Shown here: positions 10,141-21,876 of the stretch, piece by piece
Numbering within the stretch: position 1 is the first letter of the stretch
Layout: the number at the start of each line of letters is the position of its first letter
Source: CAIWHR01 sp963786625
GTDB taxonomy: Bacteria > Pseudomonadota > Gammaproteobacteria > Burkholderiales > Casimicrobiaceae
Direction of reading: 5' to 3'
Length of the DNA stretch: 64,000 nucleotides
Assembly: GCA_963786625.1 (NCBI GenBank)
Contig: CAWAZS010000010.1
Coordinates: 124,001 to 188,000, forward strand
Translations under genes and position numbers: made by a program
Notes under the pieces: model-generated
What the model saw: only the letters and a program-made list of their open reading frames with translations
Database searches by the model: none
Told to the model about the DNA's origin: nothing

Positions 10141-10345
10141 CCCGGCTGAAGCCGGACCCACAGGGCCGGATGCCCGATCGCGCTGAAGCCGGACCTACAG
10201 GGAGCGGATGCCCGATCCGGCTGAAGCCGGACCCACAGGGAGCGGATGCCCGATCGCGCTGGAGCCGGACCCACAGGGAGCGGATGCCCGATCCGCGAAG
10301 CCGGACCCACAGGGACCGGATGCCCGATCGCGCTGACGCCGGGCA
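10141..10345. repeat. Tandem 38-bp REP-like array
   Basis: Five units of about 38 bp plus a partial sixth, each containing CTGAAGCCGGACCCACAGGG followed by GCGGATGCCCGAT. Units differ by only a few bases and have no unique spacers, so this is a tandem expansion of the CCGGCTGAAGCCGG repeat, not a CRISPR. It lies between the cytochrome c stop and the glycine riboswitch. Confidence 0.8.
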
Positions 10346-10387
10346 CTCGACTTTGACAGTTGCGGCGTGCCGACGGTACTCTTCCCG

Positions 10388-10586
10388 GGTCCGTGCAGGA
10401 GAGTGCAGTGCCGGTGCAAGCCCGGTGCGGCCGCCGAAGGCGCAACTCCCACAATCGCTCAGGCATCAGGGACTGCGCGGGCGCAATTCGCATCTGGAGA
10501 GCGGCTGCGCCGCGGTTTGGCGACGGTCCACCGAAGGGGCACCCGGCGCATGTTTTTGCGCCGCAATCTCTCAGGTAAAAGGACAG
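10388..10586 (+). promoter_or_regulatory. Tandem glycine riboswitch
   Basis: Two adjacent glycine aptamers. Aptamer 1 (about 10393-10480) has GGAGAG, the core GCCGCCGAAGGCGCAA and CTCAGGCATCAGGGACTG. Aptamer 2 (about 10492-10586) has GGAGAG, CCACCGAAGGGGCA and the hallmark CTCTCAGGTAAAAGGACAGA. They sit directly before a terminator hairpin and gcvT. The family is known as a glycine-activated ON switch of the cleavage operon. Confidence 0.95.
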
Positions 10587-10589
10587 ACG

Positions 10590-10621
10590 GGGCGAAGTGG
10601 AATGGCCGCTTCGCCCTTTTT
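10590..10621 (+). terminator. Riboswitch-controlled intrinsic terminator
   Basis: Stem GGGCGAAG (10590-10597) pairs with CTTCGCCC (10609-10616), followed by TTTTT (10617-10621). It begins only a few bases after the 3' end of aptamer 2, the usual position of a glycine riboswitch expression platform. Glycine binding would favour read-through into gcvT. Confidence 0.85.
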
Positions 10622-10643
10622 CCTTTCTTGACTGGAGATCGGC

Positions 10644-11762
10644 TTGCTCAAACAGACCCCCCTCAACGCCGTTCATCGCGCCGCTGGCGCGCGCATGGTG
10701 GACTTCGGCGGCTGGGACATGCCGGTGAATTACGGCTCCCAGATCGACGAGCATCACGCGGTGCGCCGCGATGCCGGGATGTTCGACGTTTCGCACATGC
10801 GCGTCGTCGACCTGCAGGGCGACACCCGGAACGGCGGCGTGCGCGGTTTCCTTCGCTACGCGCTCGCCAACAACGTCGACAAGCTGAAGGAGCCCGGCAA
10901 GGCGCTGTACTCGTGCCTGCTCAAGCCCGACGGCACGGTGATCGACGACCTGATCGTCTATTTCCTGCGCGAGGACTATTTCCGCCTGGTCGTCAACGCC
11001 GGGACCGCCGACAAGGACATCGCGTGGTTCCGGCAGCTCCTCGCGGAGCGCGCAGCGCACCTGGCGCTCACGCCGCGCGCCGATCTCGCGATGATCGCGG
11101 TCCAGGGCCCGAACGCGCGGGCGAAGGTCTGGCGCGCCCTGCCCGGGAGCGAACCGGTCTCCTCGGCGCTGAAGCCGTTCACGGCGGCGGCGATGGCGAG
11201 CGAGTGGGGCGAGGTGTTCGTCGCGCGCACCGGTTACACCGGGGAGGACGGCTTCGAGATCGTGCTTCCGGCCGCGCGCGCCGCCCCGCTCTGGCAGGCG
11301 CTCGCCGCGGCGGGCGTGCGCCCGGCAGGTCTCGGCGCCCGCGACACGCTGCGGCTCGAAGCCGGCATGAATCTCTACGGCCAGGACATGGACGAGACGG
11401 TGTCGCCGCTCGAATCCGGGCTCGCCTGGACGGTCGACCTCGTCAGTGCGCGCGACTTCGTCGGGAAGGCGGCGCTCCTCGCGCAACCGCCCGCGCGCCA
11501 GCTCACCGGGTTGCTGCTCGTCGACAAGGGCGGCGTGCTGCGCGCGCATCAGGTCGTGCACACCGCGCAGGGCGACGGCGAGATCACGAGCGGCAGCTTC
11601 AGCCCGACGCTCAGCCAATCGATCGCGCTTGCGCGCCTGCCCGCCGGCGTCGCGCCCGGCGACACGGTGCGCGTCGTCGTCCGCGACCGCGAGCTCACCG
11701 CCCGCGTCGTGAAGCCGCCGTTCGCGAGGAACGGCAAGGCCTGCGTCGGCGCGACCGCCTGA
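10644..11762 (+). CDS. gcvT: Glycine cleavage T protein (aminomethyltransferase)
   Basis: A 372-residue aminomethyltransferase that moves the methylene of glycine from the aminomethyl-lipoyl arm of GcvH to tetrahydrofolate, releasing ammonia. Recognisable blocks are MVDFGGWDMPVNYGSQIDEH near 18-37, FDVSHM near 47-52, RTGYTGEDGFEI and LGARDTLRLEAGMNLYGQDMD. The start is a TTG at 10644 with GGAG at 10634-10637; no ATG fits. First gene of the gcvT-gcvH-gcvP operon, directly under the glycine riboswitch. Confidence 0.95.
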   Translation: MLKQTPLNAVHRAAGARMVDFGGWDMPVNYGSQIDEHHAVRRDAGMFDVSHMRVVDLQGDTRNGGVRGFLRYALANNVDKLKEPGKALYSCLLKPDGTVIDDLIVYFLREDYFRLVVNAGTADKDIAWFRQLLAERAAHLALTPRADLAMIAVQGPNARAKVWRALPGSEPVSSALKPFTAAAMASEWGEVFVARTGYTGEDGFEIVLPAARAAPLWQALAAAGVRPAGLGARDTLRLEAGMNLYGQDMDETVSPLESGLAWTVDLVSARDFVGKAALLAQPPARQLTGLLLVDKGGVLRAHQVVHTAQGDGEITSGSFSPTLSQSIALARLPAGVAPGDTVRVVVRDRELTARVVKPPFARNGKACVGATA

Positions 11763-11802
11763 GACCGACAACCCCAGCCGCGTTCGAACAACAGGAGCGA
11801 GC

Positions 11803-12186
11803 ATGAACGTCCCCGCGAATCTCAAGTACACGGCGTCGCACGAATGGGTGCGCACCGAGGCCGACGGCACGCTGTCGATCGGCATCACCGACCATGCGCA
11901 GGCCGCGCTGGGCGATCTCGTCTACGTCGAGCTGCCGGCACTCGGCCGCAAGCTCGCCGCAGCGGAGGCCTGCGCAGTCGTCGAGTCGGTGAAGGCCGCC
12001 TCGGACGTCTACGCGCCCGTCGCCGGCGAGGTGGTCGCGGTCAACGCGGCGGTGACCGAAGCGCCGGAGCAGGTGAACAAGGATTCGTACGCCGCCTGGT
12101 TCTTCCGCATCAAGCCGAGCGATCCCGCGAGCGTGGCGAAGCTGCTCGACGCGAAGGCGTACGAGTCGACGATCGGCGACGCGTGA
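11803..12186 (+). CDS. gcvH: Glycine cleavage H protein (lipoyl carrier)
   Basis: A 127-residue lipoyl carrier that shuttles the aminomethyl intermediate between the P, T and L proteins. The lipoylation site is Lys64 in VVESVKAASD. A good AGGAG Shine-Dalgarno precedes the ATG. Its lipoyl group depends on LipB and LipA, encoded 10 kb downstream in this window. The length is normal for the family. Confidence 0.97.
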   Translation: MNVPANLKYTASHEWVRTEADGTLSIGITDHAQAALGDLVYVELPALGRKLAAAEACAVVESVKAASDVYAPVAGEVVAVNAAVTEAPEQVNKDSYAAWFFRIKPSDPASVAKLLDAKAYESTIGDA

Positions 12187-12256
12187 GGCCGCGCGCGCTT
12201 CCGTCTCGATGCGCGCGACATTCCACGCGCCGCGCGCCAACCCCATCATCGACGAC

Positions 12257-15174
<2,918 letters not shown>

Positions 15175-15194
15175 GCGTCGCCGTCGCCGCTTTC

Positions 15195-15216
15195 GGCGCG
15201 CGGGAGGCCGCGCGCC
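15195..15216 (+). terminator. GC-rich stem-loop after gcvP
   Basis: A perfect 9-bp stem, GGCGCGCGG paired with CCGCGCGCC around a GAGG loop, lies 20 bp after the gcvP stop. It has no T-tract, so it is only a candidate terminator. Confidence 0.4.
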
Positions 15217-15220
15217 GGCC

Positions 15221-15229
15221 TGCTAGAAT
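15221..15229 (+). promoter_or_regulatory. Extended -10 promoter element before tfpX
   Basis: TGCTAGAAT is an extended -10 (TGn plus TAGAAT) 37 bp before the pilin accessory gene. No good -35 is seen at 17 bp, which extended -10 promoters often lack. Confidence 0.4.
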
Positions 15230-15265
15230 TGCGCGCCGATCCGGATCGGATGCACGACGCAGCGC

Positions 15266-16027
15266 ATGACCCTGACCACACTCAATCGCTGGAAGGCCGC
15301 CACCCTCCACCTCGGCATCAGCGCCGCGATCGCCGCGACCGTCGTCGCGCTGATGCTCGCGCTCTGGTATCCGAAGCCGTACTTCGAGGCGATGGGCGGC
15401 GATACGCTGATCATGATCCTCATCGGCGTCGACGTGGTGATCGGACCGCTGATCACGCTGGTCATCTTCGACCCGAAGAAGAAGAAGCTGAAGTTCGACC
15501 TCGCGGTGATCGCGGCGCTGCAGCTCGCCGCGCTCGTCTACGGCTGCAGCGTGATGTTCGAAGCGCGTCCGGTGTACAACGTCTTCGTCGTCGACCGTTT
15601 CGAGACGGTGGCGGCGAACCAGGTCGACGCCGCGTCGCTCGCGACGGTCAAGGAGGGCGAGTTCAGCGCGCTTCCGCTCACCGGTCCGAAGATCATCGCC
15701 GCGCGGCAGCCGGACACTCCGCAGCGCCAGGCCGAGATCGCGCTGTCGGCGATGGGCGGCGGCGCCGACCTCGCGAATCTGCCGGAGCTCTATGTTCCGT
15801 ACGCCCAGTTCCGGCAGAATGCCGCGAAGAGCGCCCGGCCGCTTGCCGAGCTCGCCCGGCGCCAGCCGGGGGACGCGCCGGCGATCCGCTCCTTCGTCGC
15901 CGGCTCGGGGCGCGCCGAGGACGCGATCGGCTTCCTGCCGATGAAGGCGCGCAACCGCGACATGGCCGTGGTCGTCGACACCAGGACCGGCGAGGTCGTC
16001 GGCATCCTGCCCGTCTACCCCTGGTGA
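15266..16027 (+). CDS. TfpX/TfpZ family type IV pilin accessory protein
   Basis: A 253-residue inner-membrane protein. Hydrophobic segments lie at about 17-36, 46-67 and 77-95, with a positive KKKKLK loop between the second and third. The remaining ~155 residues are soluble, probably periplasmic. The layout and the ending GEVVGILPVYPW fit the TfpX/TfpZ (FimB-like) family, which modulates type IV pilin assembly or stability. No pilin gene is in the window. The stop overlaps the dacC start (TGATG), so the two are translationally coupled. Confidence 0.82.
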   Translation: MTLTTLNRWKAATLHLGISAAIAATVVALMLALWYPKPYFEAMGGDTLIMILIGVDVVIGPLITLVIFDPKKKKLKFDLAVIAALQLAALVYGCSVMFEARPVYNVFVVDRFETVAANQVDAASLATVKEGEFSALPLTGPKIIAARQPDTPQRQAEIALSAMGGGADLANLPELYVPYAQFRQNAAKSARPLAELARRQPGDAPAIRSFVAGSGRAEDAIGFLPMKARNRDMAVVVDTRTGEVVGILPVYPW

Positions 16028-17154
16028 TGCGGCGCCTCGCCGCCACCGTCGTGCTGGGTCTCGGCGTCGCGTCCGCCGCGGCCGCGCAGAGCGTGCCGGC
16101 GCCGGCGATCGCCGCGCCGTCCTACCTGCTGCTCGACGTCACCAGCGGCCAGTCGATCGTCGCCGAGCGCACCGACGAGCGGCGCGAGCCCGCGTCGCTG
16201 ACCAAGCTGATGACCGCCTACCTGACCTTTGCGGCGCTTCGCGACGGCAGGATCGCGCCCGGGCAGATGGTGACCGTGTCCGCGGCTGCGTGGCATGCCG
16301 AGGGGTCGCGGATGTTCATCGAGCCGCGCAAGGCCGTGACCGTCGACGAGCTGCTGCGCGGGATGATCGTCCAGTCCGGCAACGACGCGTCGATCGCGCT
16401 CGCCGAGCTCCTCGCGGGCAGCGAGGCGGCGTTCGCCGAGCGGATGAATGCCGAGGCGCTCCGGATGGGACTCGCGAACACCCGGTTCACCAACGCCACC
16501 GGGCTTTCGAACGCGCAGCACTATTCGACGGCCGACGATCTCGCGCGGCTCGCGGCGGCGCTGATCCGCGACTTTCCCGACTACTACGCGCTCTACTCGC
16601 TGCGCGAATACCGCTACAACAACATCACGCAGCCCAATCGGAACCGGCTCCTGTGGATCGACCCGTACGTCGACGGCGTGAAGACCGGGCACACCGACGC
16701 CGCAGGCTGGTGCCTGATCGCCTCCGCCAAGCGCGGAGACCGGCGGTTGCTGGCGGTGGTCCTGGGCGCGGCGTCGGATGCGGCGCGCACCGGCGAGGCG
16801 CAGAAGCTGCTCAACTACGGCTTCCAGGCGTACGACACGGTGCAGCTCTATCCGTCGGGAAAGCCGGTGTCGACGCTGCGCGTGTGGAAGGGTGCGGCGG
16901 GCGACGTCGCCGCAGGCTTCGTCGCCGACCAGTACCTCACCGTGCCGAAGGGCAAGGCGGACAAGCTCGTGCTGTCGATGACCGCGACGGAGCCGCTGCT
17001 CGCGCCGGTGGCCAAGGGCCAGCGCGTGGGCAGCGTCCAGGTCTCGCTCGACGGCAAGCCGATGGCGGAGCTGCCGCTCGTCGCGCTGGCCGACGTTGCG
17101 GTGGCGAACATCTTCGGCCGCGCGTGGGATACGATCCGCCTCTGGCTCAAATGA
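16027..17154 (+). CDS. dacC: D-alanyl-D-alanine carboxypeptidase (PBP5/6 type)
   Basis: A 375-residue low-molecular-mass penicillin-binding protein that trims the terminal D-Ala from peptidoglycan stem peptides. A signal peptide covers about residues 1-20. The active-site motifs are SLTK (Ser57-Lys60), SGN (117-119) and KTG (219-221). A C-terminal PBP5_C beta domain precedes an amphipathic tail, NIFGRAWDTIRLWLK, which would anchor it to the inner-membrane surface. The next gene, a D-amino-acid transaminase, can reuse the released D-alanine. The dacC-dat-ybeD-lipB-lipA order is a betaproteobacterial arrangement. Confidence 0.93.
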   Translation: MRRLAATVVLGLGVASAAAAQSVPAPAIAAPSYLLLDVTSGQSIVAERTDERREPASLTKLMTAYLTFAALRDGRIAPGQMVTVSAAAWHAEGSRMFIEPRKAVTVDELLRGMIVQSGNDASIALAELLAGSEAAFAERMNAEALRMGLANTRFTNATGLSNAQHYSTADDLARLAAALIRDFPDYYALYSLREYRYNNITQPNRNRLLWIDPYVDGVKTGHTDAAGWCLIASAKRGDRRLLAVVLGAASDAARTGEAQKLLNYGFQAYDTVQLYPSGKPVSTLRVWKGAAGDVAAGFVADQYLTVPKGKADKLVLSMTATEPLLAPVAKGQRVGSVQVSLDGKPMAELPLVALADVAVANIFGRAWDTIRLWLK

Positions 17155-17224
17155 AAACGGGCCGCCGGCGACGACGCCGGAATTGCGCGCCCTGCCTCCC
17201 TGAGGGGCGCTCCGAGGAGTCCCG

Positions 17225-18062
17225 ATGACCGTGTATCTCAACGGACAGTTTCTCCCGATCGAAGACGCGAAGATCTCGGTTCTCGACCGCGGCTTCATCT
17301 ACGGCGACGGCGTGTACGAGCTCGTCCCCGTGTACCGGCGGCAGGCGTTCCGCCTCCCGCAGCACCTCGCGCGACTGCAGCACAGCCTCGACGGCATCCG
17401 GCTCGCCAATCCGCACACCGACGCCGAGTGGACGGCGCTCATCGGCGAGCTCGTCGCGCGGCAGCCCTTCGATGACCAGGGCGTCTACGTCCAGGTCACG
17501 CGCGGCGTCGCCAAGCGCGACCACGCGTTTCCCGTCGGGGTGAGCGCGACGGTGTTCATGATGAGCAATCCGCTGGCGACGCCGTCGCCGGAGCAGGTCG
17601 AAAAGGGCGTCGCGGTCGTCACCGCCGAGGACAACCGCTGGCGGCGCTGCGATCTCAAGACCACGTCGCTCGTCGGCAACGTGCTGATGCGCCAGCTCGC
17701 CGCCGACGCGGGCGCCATCGAGACCGTGATGTTCCGCGACGGAAACCTCACCGAAGCGTCGGCGTCCAACGCGCTCGTGGTGATCGGCGGGACGATCGTC
17801 GCTCCGCCCAAGGACAATCTGATCCTGCCCGGAATCACCTACGGCGCGGTCTACGATTTCGCGCGCGAGGCGGGACTGCCCTTCGCGATCCGTCCGGTCC
17901 CGAAGGCCGAGGCGCTCGCTGCCGACGAGATGTGGCTCACGTCGTCGACGAAGGAAGTGCTCGCGGTGACCCTGGTCGACGGCAAGCCGTTCGGCGGCGG
18001 CGTCCCCGGGCCCGGTGTTCCGCCGGATGCACGCGCTCTTCCAGGCGCACAAGCCGAAGTAA
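17225..18062 (+). CDS. dat: D-amino-acid transaminase, frameshifted at C-terminus
   Basis: A fold-type IV PLP aminotransferase that interconverts D-alanine and D-glutamate with their 2-oxo acids. Diagnostic blocks are SVLDRGFIYGDGVYELVPVY near 20-39, RCDLKTTSLVGNVL with the PLP lysine near residue 143, and EASASNALVVI near 178. The frame breaks at about 18014 (CCCGGTGTTC, one extra G). The correct end reads GPVFRRMHALFQAHKPK with a TAA at 18060-18062, about 278 residues. The uncorrected frame runs into the repeat to 18085. A GAGGAG Shine-Dalgarno precedes the ATG. Confidence 0.9.
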
Positions 18063-18168
18063 CGGGGTCAGGTTACTTCGGGTAATGGGGTCAGGTTGCT
18101 TTATCCGGCACTGCCCCAACCGATAGGCGTCAAGGTAACCCGGATAAGGTAACCTGACCCCATTACCC
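18062..18168. repeat. Near-perfect 29-bp inverted repeat element
   Basis: GGGTAATGGGGTCAGGTT begins the left arm (18079-18107), and the right arm (18140-18168) is its reverse complement over 27 of 29 positions. A further direct GGGGTCAGGTTAC lies at 18064-18076. The element sits between convergent dat and flavin reductase genes. Its AT content is higher than its surroundings. It could be a miniature mobile element or a bidirectional terminator-like hairpin. Confidence 0.65.
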
Positions 18169-18171
18169 GCA

Positions 18172-18694
18172 TTACCCCAGCGGGTGCGTGGTCGCGTAGC
18201 GGCCGTGGTGGAAGACGAGTCCGCTGCCCTTTCGGCGCGCGCAGGTCTCCACTTCGCCGATGAACAGGACGTGGTCGCCGGCCCGATGCTGCGCGTGGTG
18301 GCGGCACTCGAACCAGGCGATGCAGCCCTCGATCAGCGGCGCACCCGCGGCGCCCAGCCGATAGGCGACGCCGGCGAAGCGGTCGGCGTGCGGGCGCGAG
18401 AAGCGCCGCGCGAGATCCGCCTGGTCGTGCGCGAGCACGTTGATCGCGTAGCGCGCCGGCTTGCTCGAAGGCGGCAAGATTGCTCGCGCGGCGATTGAGG
18501 CTCCAGACGACGAGCGGCGGGTCGAGCGACACCGAGTTGAAGGAGTTCGCCGTGAAGCCGACAAACCGGCCGTCGGGCCCGGGCGCGCAGATCACGGTGA
18601 CCCCCGTGGCGAACTGGGCGAGCGCATCGCGGAACTCCCGCTCCGTGAACGCGGGTGGCGGTCCGGGGCGTTTGCCGGGGGCGGTGGGGGTCAA
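18172..18694 (-). CDS. Flavin reductase family protein, frameshifted
   Basis: An FMN-binding split-barrel flavin reductase of about 174 residues. The N-terminal part (TEREFRDALAQFATGVTVICA, then FVGFTANSFNSVSLDPPLV) and the C-terminal part (YAINVLAHDQADLARRFS, then GDHVLFIGEVETCARR) lie in different frames. One extra base near 18455-18460 explains the break. There is no in-frame ATG near the homologous start; I used a TTG at 18694. An upstream ATG at 18811 would add about 39 unlikely residues. It reduces FMN/FAD with NAD(P)H, usually for a partner monooxygenase, but none is nearby. Confidence 0.8.
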
Positions 18695-18804
18695 AGCGGT
18701 GCCGTCGATGCGCGCGTCGGGCGAAGGCCCCGATGGTAGCAGCGCGAGCGCCCCGGTCCAAAGGAAGCCGCCGCACGTCGCGTGGTCCGGCCTAGGATGA
18801 AACA

Positions 18805-18843
18805 CCCCCACGCTCGCTTCGCTCGCTGCCCCCGAGGGGGCGG
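18805..18843. repeat. Truncated copy of the ~77-bp repeat
   Basis: CCCCCACGCTCGCTTCGCTC followed by GCTGCCCCCGAGGGGGC matches the central part of the repeats at 1317-1470 and 20211-20287. GCCCCCGAGGGGGC is a perfect palindrome. It lies in the divergent gap between the flavin reductase and cfa. Confidence 0.65.
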
Positions 18844-18999
18844 GTCAGTCGCTTGGGCGGCCGGCGCGACTGACACGCGCCGGCGGTTCTTGCTACACTG
18901 GACTGCCCGTGGCCGATGGCCGGGGTGCCGGGCGGGCCAGCCGGCGCCTCGCAGATGCCGGAGGCGGCCGCGCCTTCGATGGCTGGTCCTGAGCGCGAC

Positions 19000-20215
19000 A
19001 TGGCCGAACCGCTGCAGAAGATCATCGCGAACCGGTACGGCGGGCGCAACCTGCCCGTGACGCTCGTGCTGCCCGACGGCGGCCGCGTGCCGTTGTCGTC
19101 GGAAACCGAGATCGAGATCCTCGCGCGGACCTGGCGCGGCCTGAAGGCGCTCGCGGCGCCGGCGATGGGGGCGCTCGCCCGCGCCTACGTGCAGAACGAC
19201 ATCGACTTCACCGGCAGCGCGCGCCGGGCGATGGCGATCGTCGACGGCATGGTCGGCGAGATCTCGCACGGCCGTGACTCGCTCCGGACGCGCTGGCGGC
19301 TCTGGCGGCACCAGCGCCGCAGCAACCGCGCGAACATCGGCTACCACTACGACGTCTCGAATGCCTTCTATCGCCTGTGGCTCGATTCGCGGCTCGTCTA
19401 TTCCTGCGCCTATTTCCGGGCGGACGGCGACACGCTCGACGACGCGCAGACCGCGAAGCTCGACCACATCTGCCGCAAGCTGCGGCTTCAACCCGGCGAG
19501 CAGTTCCTGGACATCGGCTGCGGCTGGGGCGCGCTGCTGTTCCGGGCGGCGGAAACCTACGGCGTCCAGGCGACCGGCATCACGCTGTCGAAGAACCAGT
19601 TCGACCACGTCAGCGAAGAGATCGCCGCGCGCGGACTCGCCGGCCGCGTCCGCGTCGAGCTGCGCGACTACCTCGACCTTCCCGAGGACGTCCTCTACGA
19701 CAAGATCGCGAGCGTCGGCATGTTCGAGCACGTCGGCATCGCGCGCTTCCCGAAATACTTCGGCAAGATCCACCGGATCCTGAAGCCGGGCGGATTCGTG
19801 CTGAACCACGGGATCACGCACAATCCCCTCGGCGCGCAGGAGTCTCGGCAGCGGCATCGGCGACTTCGTCGAGGACTACGTGTTCCCGGGCGGCGAGCTC
19901 GCGCACGTGTCGAAGGTGATCGAGGGCATCGCCGCGCAGGGGCTCGAGGTGGTCGACGCCGAGGCGCTGCGCGAGCATTACGCGAGGACGCTGTGGCACT
20001 GGTGCGAGCGCCTCGAGGCCAACGCCGACGCGGCGCGCGCGGAGGTCGGCGAGGAGAAGTATCGCGTGTGGCGGATCTATCTCGCGGGCTCGGCGCATGC
20101 GTTCGATCGCGGCTGGATTTCGCTGTGGCAGCTGCTCGCCGGCAAGCCGCTCCCCGACGGTCGCCTGCCGCATCCGCTCACGCGCGAGTACATGTACCCG
20201 CATCCCGGCGGATGA
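19000..20215 (+). CDS. Cyclopropane-fatty-acyl-phospholipid synthase family, frameshifted
   Basis: A SAM-dependent methyltransferase of the CFA synthase family, about 405 residues, that modifies unsaturated acyl chains of membrane phospholipids. The core blocks are NIGYHYDVSNAFYRLWLD, YSCAYF, FLDIGCGWGALLFRAAETYG (SAM motif I), GITLSKNQ and GMFEHVG. The frame breaks at about 19843 (GAGTCTCGGC, one extra T) and then continues GSGIGDFVEDYVFPGGELAH to the stop. Start is uncertain between the ATG at 19000 and one at 18979. The stop codon lies inside the downstream repeat. It interrupts the usual dat-ybeD adjacency together with the flavin reductase. Confidence 0.87.
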
Positions 20216-20287
20216 ACGGCCCCCACGCTCACTTCGTTCGCTGCCCCCCGCGGGGGAGCACATGCCCTTCGGGCGGCCGTGCGGGCA
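20211..20287. repeat. Third full copy of the ~77-bp repeat
   Basis: It begins GATGAACGGCCCCCACGCTC and ends CGGCCGTGCGGGCA, aligning end to end with 1317-1392 and 1393-1470. The cfa stop codon (20213-20215) is supplied by the first bases of the repeat, and ybeD starts 9 bp after it. Confidence 0.75.
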
Positions 20288-20295
20288 CTGAGCCG

Positions 20296-20565
20296 ATGCC
20301 GCCGGCCGCGGAATCGCTGCTCGAGTTCCCGACGACGTTCCCGATCAAGGTGATGGGCCGCACGCAGGACGGCTTCGCGCAGGCCATCGTCGCGGTCGTG
20401 CAGCGGCACGCGCCCGATTTCGACCCGGCGACGATGGAGATGCGGGCGTCGACGGCGGGCAGGTATCTGTCGCTCACGTGCACGATCAACGCGGTCTCGC
20501 GCGAGCAGCTGGACAATCTCTACCGCGACCTCAGCTCGCACCCGATGGTGGCGATGGTGCTGTAA
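20296..20565 (+). CDS. ybeD: YbeD family protein (DUF493)
   Basis: An 89-residue protein of the DUF493/YbeD family. The hallmark FPTTFPIKVMG near the N-terminus is followed by an ACT-like fold with YLSLTCTINAVSREQLDNLY. The family is conserved next to lipB-lipA and its function is unproven. Here the usual ybeD-lipB adjacency is broken by a toxin-antitoxin pair. The ATG at 20296 follows the repeat closely, and no clear Shine-Dalgarno is seen. Confidence 0.9.
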   Translation: MPPAAESLLEFPTTFPIKVMGRTQDGFAQAIVAVVQRHAPDFDPATMEMRASTAGRYLSLTCTINAVSREQLDNLYRDLSSHPMVAMVL

Positions 20566-20786
20566 CGGCCGCAGCGCCATGGCCGGCCAGGTCCGATCCG
20601 CGGCGTGGGCATGCGCAGATCGTCGCTTCGTCCCGGACAACGATCGCTGGCGGTCGCTGCTGCGCGGGCGCCCGGCGTCGAGCGCATTGGCTCGGCGCGC
20701 ACGGCAGCCTTGCCCTCGGGGGCAGCTCTTGACGAGAGGTCCGTTCTGTAGCAAACTTCGTATAGAATTATTTTCTGGAGATAGCT

Positions 20787-21179
20787 CTGTCCGCCAGAGT
20801 TGCAGTTGCCCCGGCGGCGCCGAAGCCCGCCAACGACGCCGCCGTCCTGAGCAAGGCGGTCGTGCGCGCCGCGCGGCTCCTCGCTTTCTCGCAGCGCGAG
20901 CTGGCGCGCATCCTCGGCGTGTCCGATGCGACGGCCTCGCGGCTGTTCGCGGGCCGCTATCAGCTGTCGCGCGAGCGGGCGAAGGAGTGGGAGCTCGCGC
21001 TCCTGCTCGTGCGGCTGTACCGCTCGCTCGACGCGCTCTGGGGCCACGAGGCGGCCGCGCACGCGTGGCTGACGAGCGCGAACCTCGCGCTCGCGGCGCG
21101 CCCGGTCGATCTGCTCCCTTCCGTCGAAGGTCTCGTTCGTGTCGTCAACTACCTGGACAACGCGCGCGGTCGCCTCTAG
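20787..21179 (+). CDS. Xre/MbcA/ParS family antitoxin
   Basis: An antitoxin of the RES-Xre (COG5642) type. An N-terminal helix-turn-helix (FSQRELARILGVSDATASRLFAGRYQLS) is followed by the DUF2384 toxin-binding region (YRSLDALWGHEAAAHAWL, then DLLPSVEGLVRVVNYLDNARG). It would neutralise the RES toxin and repress the operon. No ATG is in frame after the stop at 20763. I start it at a CTG at 20787 with GGAG at 20777-20780; the alternative is GTG at 20862, which trims the N-terminus. An AT-rich patch with -10-like TATAGAAT (20761-20768) lies just upstream and stands out from the GC-rich surroundings. Confidence 0.82.
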   Translation: MSARVAVAPAAPKPANDAAVLSKAVVRAARLLAFSQRELARILGVSDATASRLFAGRYQLSRERAKEWELALLLVRLYRSLDALWGHEAAAHAWLTSANLALAARPVDLLPSVEGLVRVVNYLDNARGRL

Positions 21180-21876
21180 CGCGGCTGTCGAGCGCCGCGC
21201 GCTGTGGCGCGCGGTCGAGGCGCAGCACGTCGTGTCGACGATGGCGCTGGTCGATTCGATCGCGGAGCAACACATCCTGGAGCGGCTGCTCGACGAGGCG
21301 AAGCCCGCCGTCCCCGCCGCAGCCGCCCATCTGCACTGGCTGCTGTTCACGCCGTTCCGCTATCCGCCGCCACCGGGGGGTTCCCGCTTCCGTGGCCCGA
21401 ACGATCCCGGCGTCTTCTACGGCGCCGACGAGATACGGACGGCCTGCGCCGAGCTGGGCTACTGGCGCTGGCGTCATCTGCAGGATTCCCCGGCATTGAC
21501 GTCGATGCCCACCAGGCCGCAGACGGTATTCCAGGTCCGCATCGAGACCGGGACGGTCGACCTCCGCGCCAAGCCGTTCGTGCGCGATCGGCAGCATTGG
21601 ACCGATGCGCAGGACTATGCGCAATGCCAGCGCTTCGGCCGCACTGCGCGCGAGGCCGGCATCGGCGCCATCAGGTACGAGTCGGTCCGCGATCCGGAGC
21701 ACGGAGGTTGCTGCGCGGTGCTGTCGCCGGCGGCCTTCGTGCCGCCGGTGCCGCTGGAGCAGCAGACCTGGATGCTCTCGGTCACGCGCGACGGGGCGGT
21801 CTGGCAGCGCACGCACGTGCTCGACCGCGACGAGTACGAATTCGCCGCAAGCCGATGGTCGCCATCCGCGCACTAG
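21139..21876 (+). CDS. RES domain toxin (NAD+ phosphorylase family)
   Basis: A 245-residue RES-domain protein. Recognisable blocks are LWRAVEAQHVVSTMALVDS, HLHWLLFTPFRYPP, GSRFRGPNDPGVFYGADEIR and ACAELGYWRW, with the later AIRYESVRDPEHGGCCAVL. Characterised RES toxins degrade NAD+ or ADP-ribosylate cell targets. The GTG start overlaps the antitoxin by about 40 bp, as expected for a coupled toxin-antitoxin operon. Its 3' end overlaps the reconstructed lipB start (21855) by 22 bp, so the module is wedged tightly into the lip locus. The specific target cannot be inferred. Confidence 0.85.
   Translation: MSSTTWTTRAVASSAAVERRALWRAVEAQHVVSTMALVDSIAEQHILERLLDEAKPAVPAAAAHLHWLLFTPFRYPPPPGGSRFRGPNDPGVFYGADEIRTACAELGYWRWRHLQDSPALTSMPTRPQTVFQVRIETGTVDLRAKPFVRDRQHWTDAQDYAQCQRFGRTAREAGIGAIRYESVRDPEHGGCCAVLSPAAFVPPVPLEQQTWMLSVTRDGAVWQRTHVLDRDEYEFAASRWSPSAH

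Noticed and set aside
9674..10149. Run-on of the YyaL frame into the cytochrome c region
   Set aside because: It arises only from the frameshift near 9475; the cytochrome is encoded in another frame with its own signal peptide.
10141..10345. Possible CRISPR array from regular 38-bp units
   Set aside because: The whole unit repeats with no unique spacers and no cas gene nearby; the core matches the dispersed palindrome.
20754..20770. ACTTCGTATAGAATTA resembles half of a loxP site
   Set aside because: Only about ten bases match and there is no inverted partner or recombinase; chance similarity in an AT-rich promoter patch.
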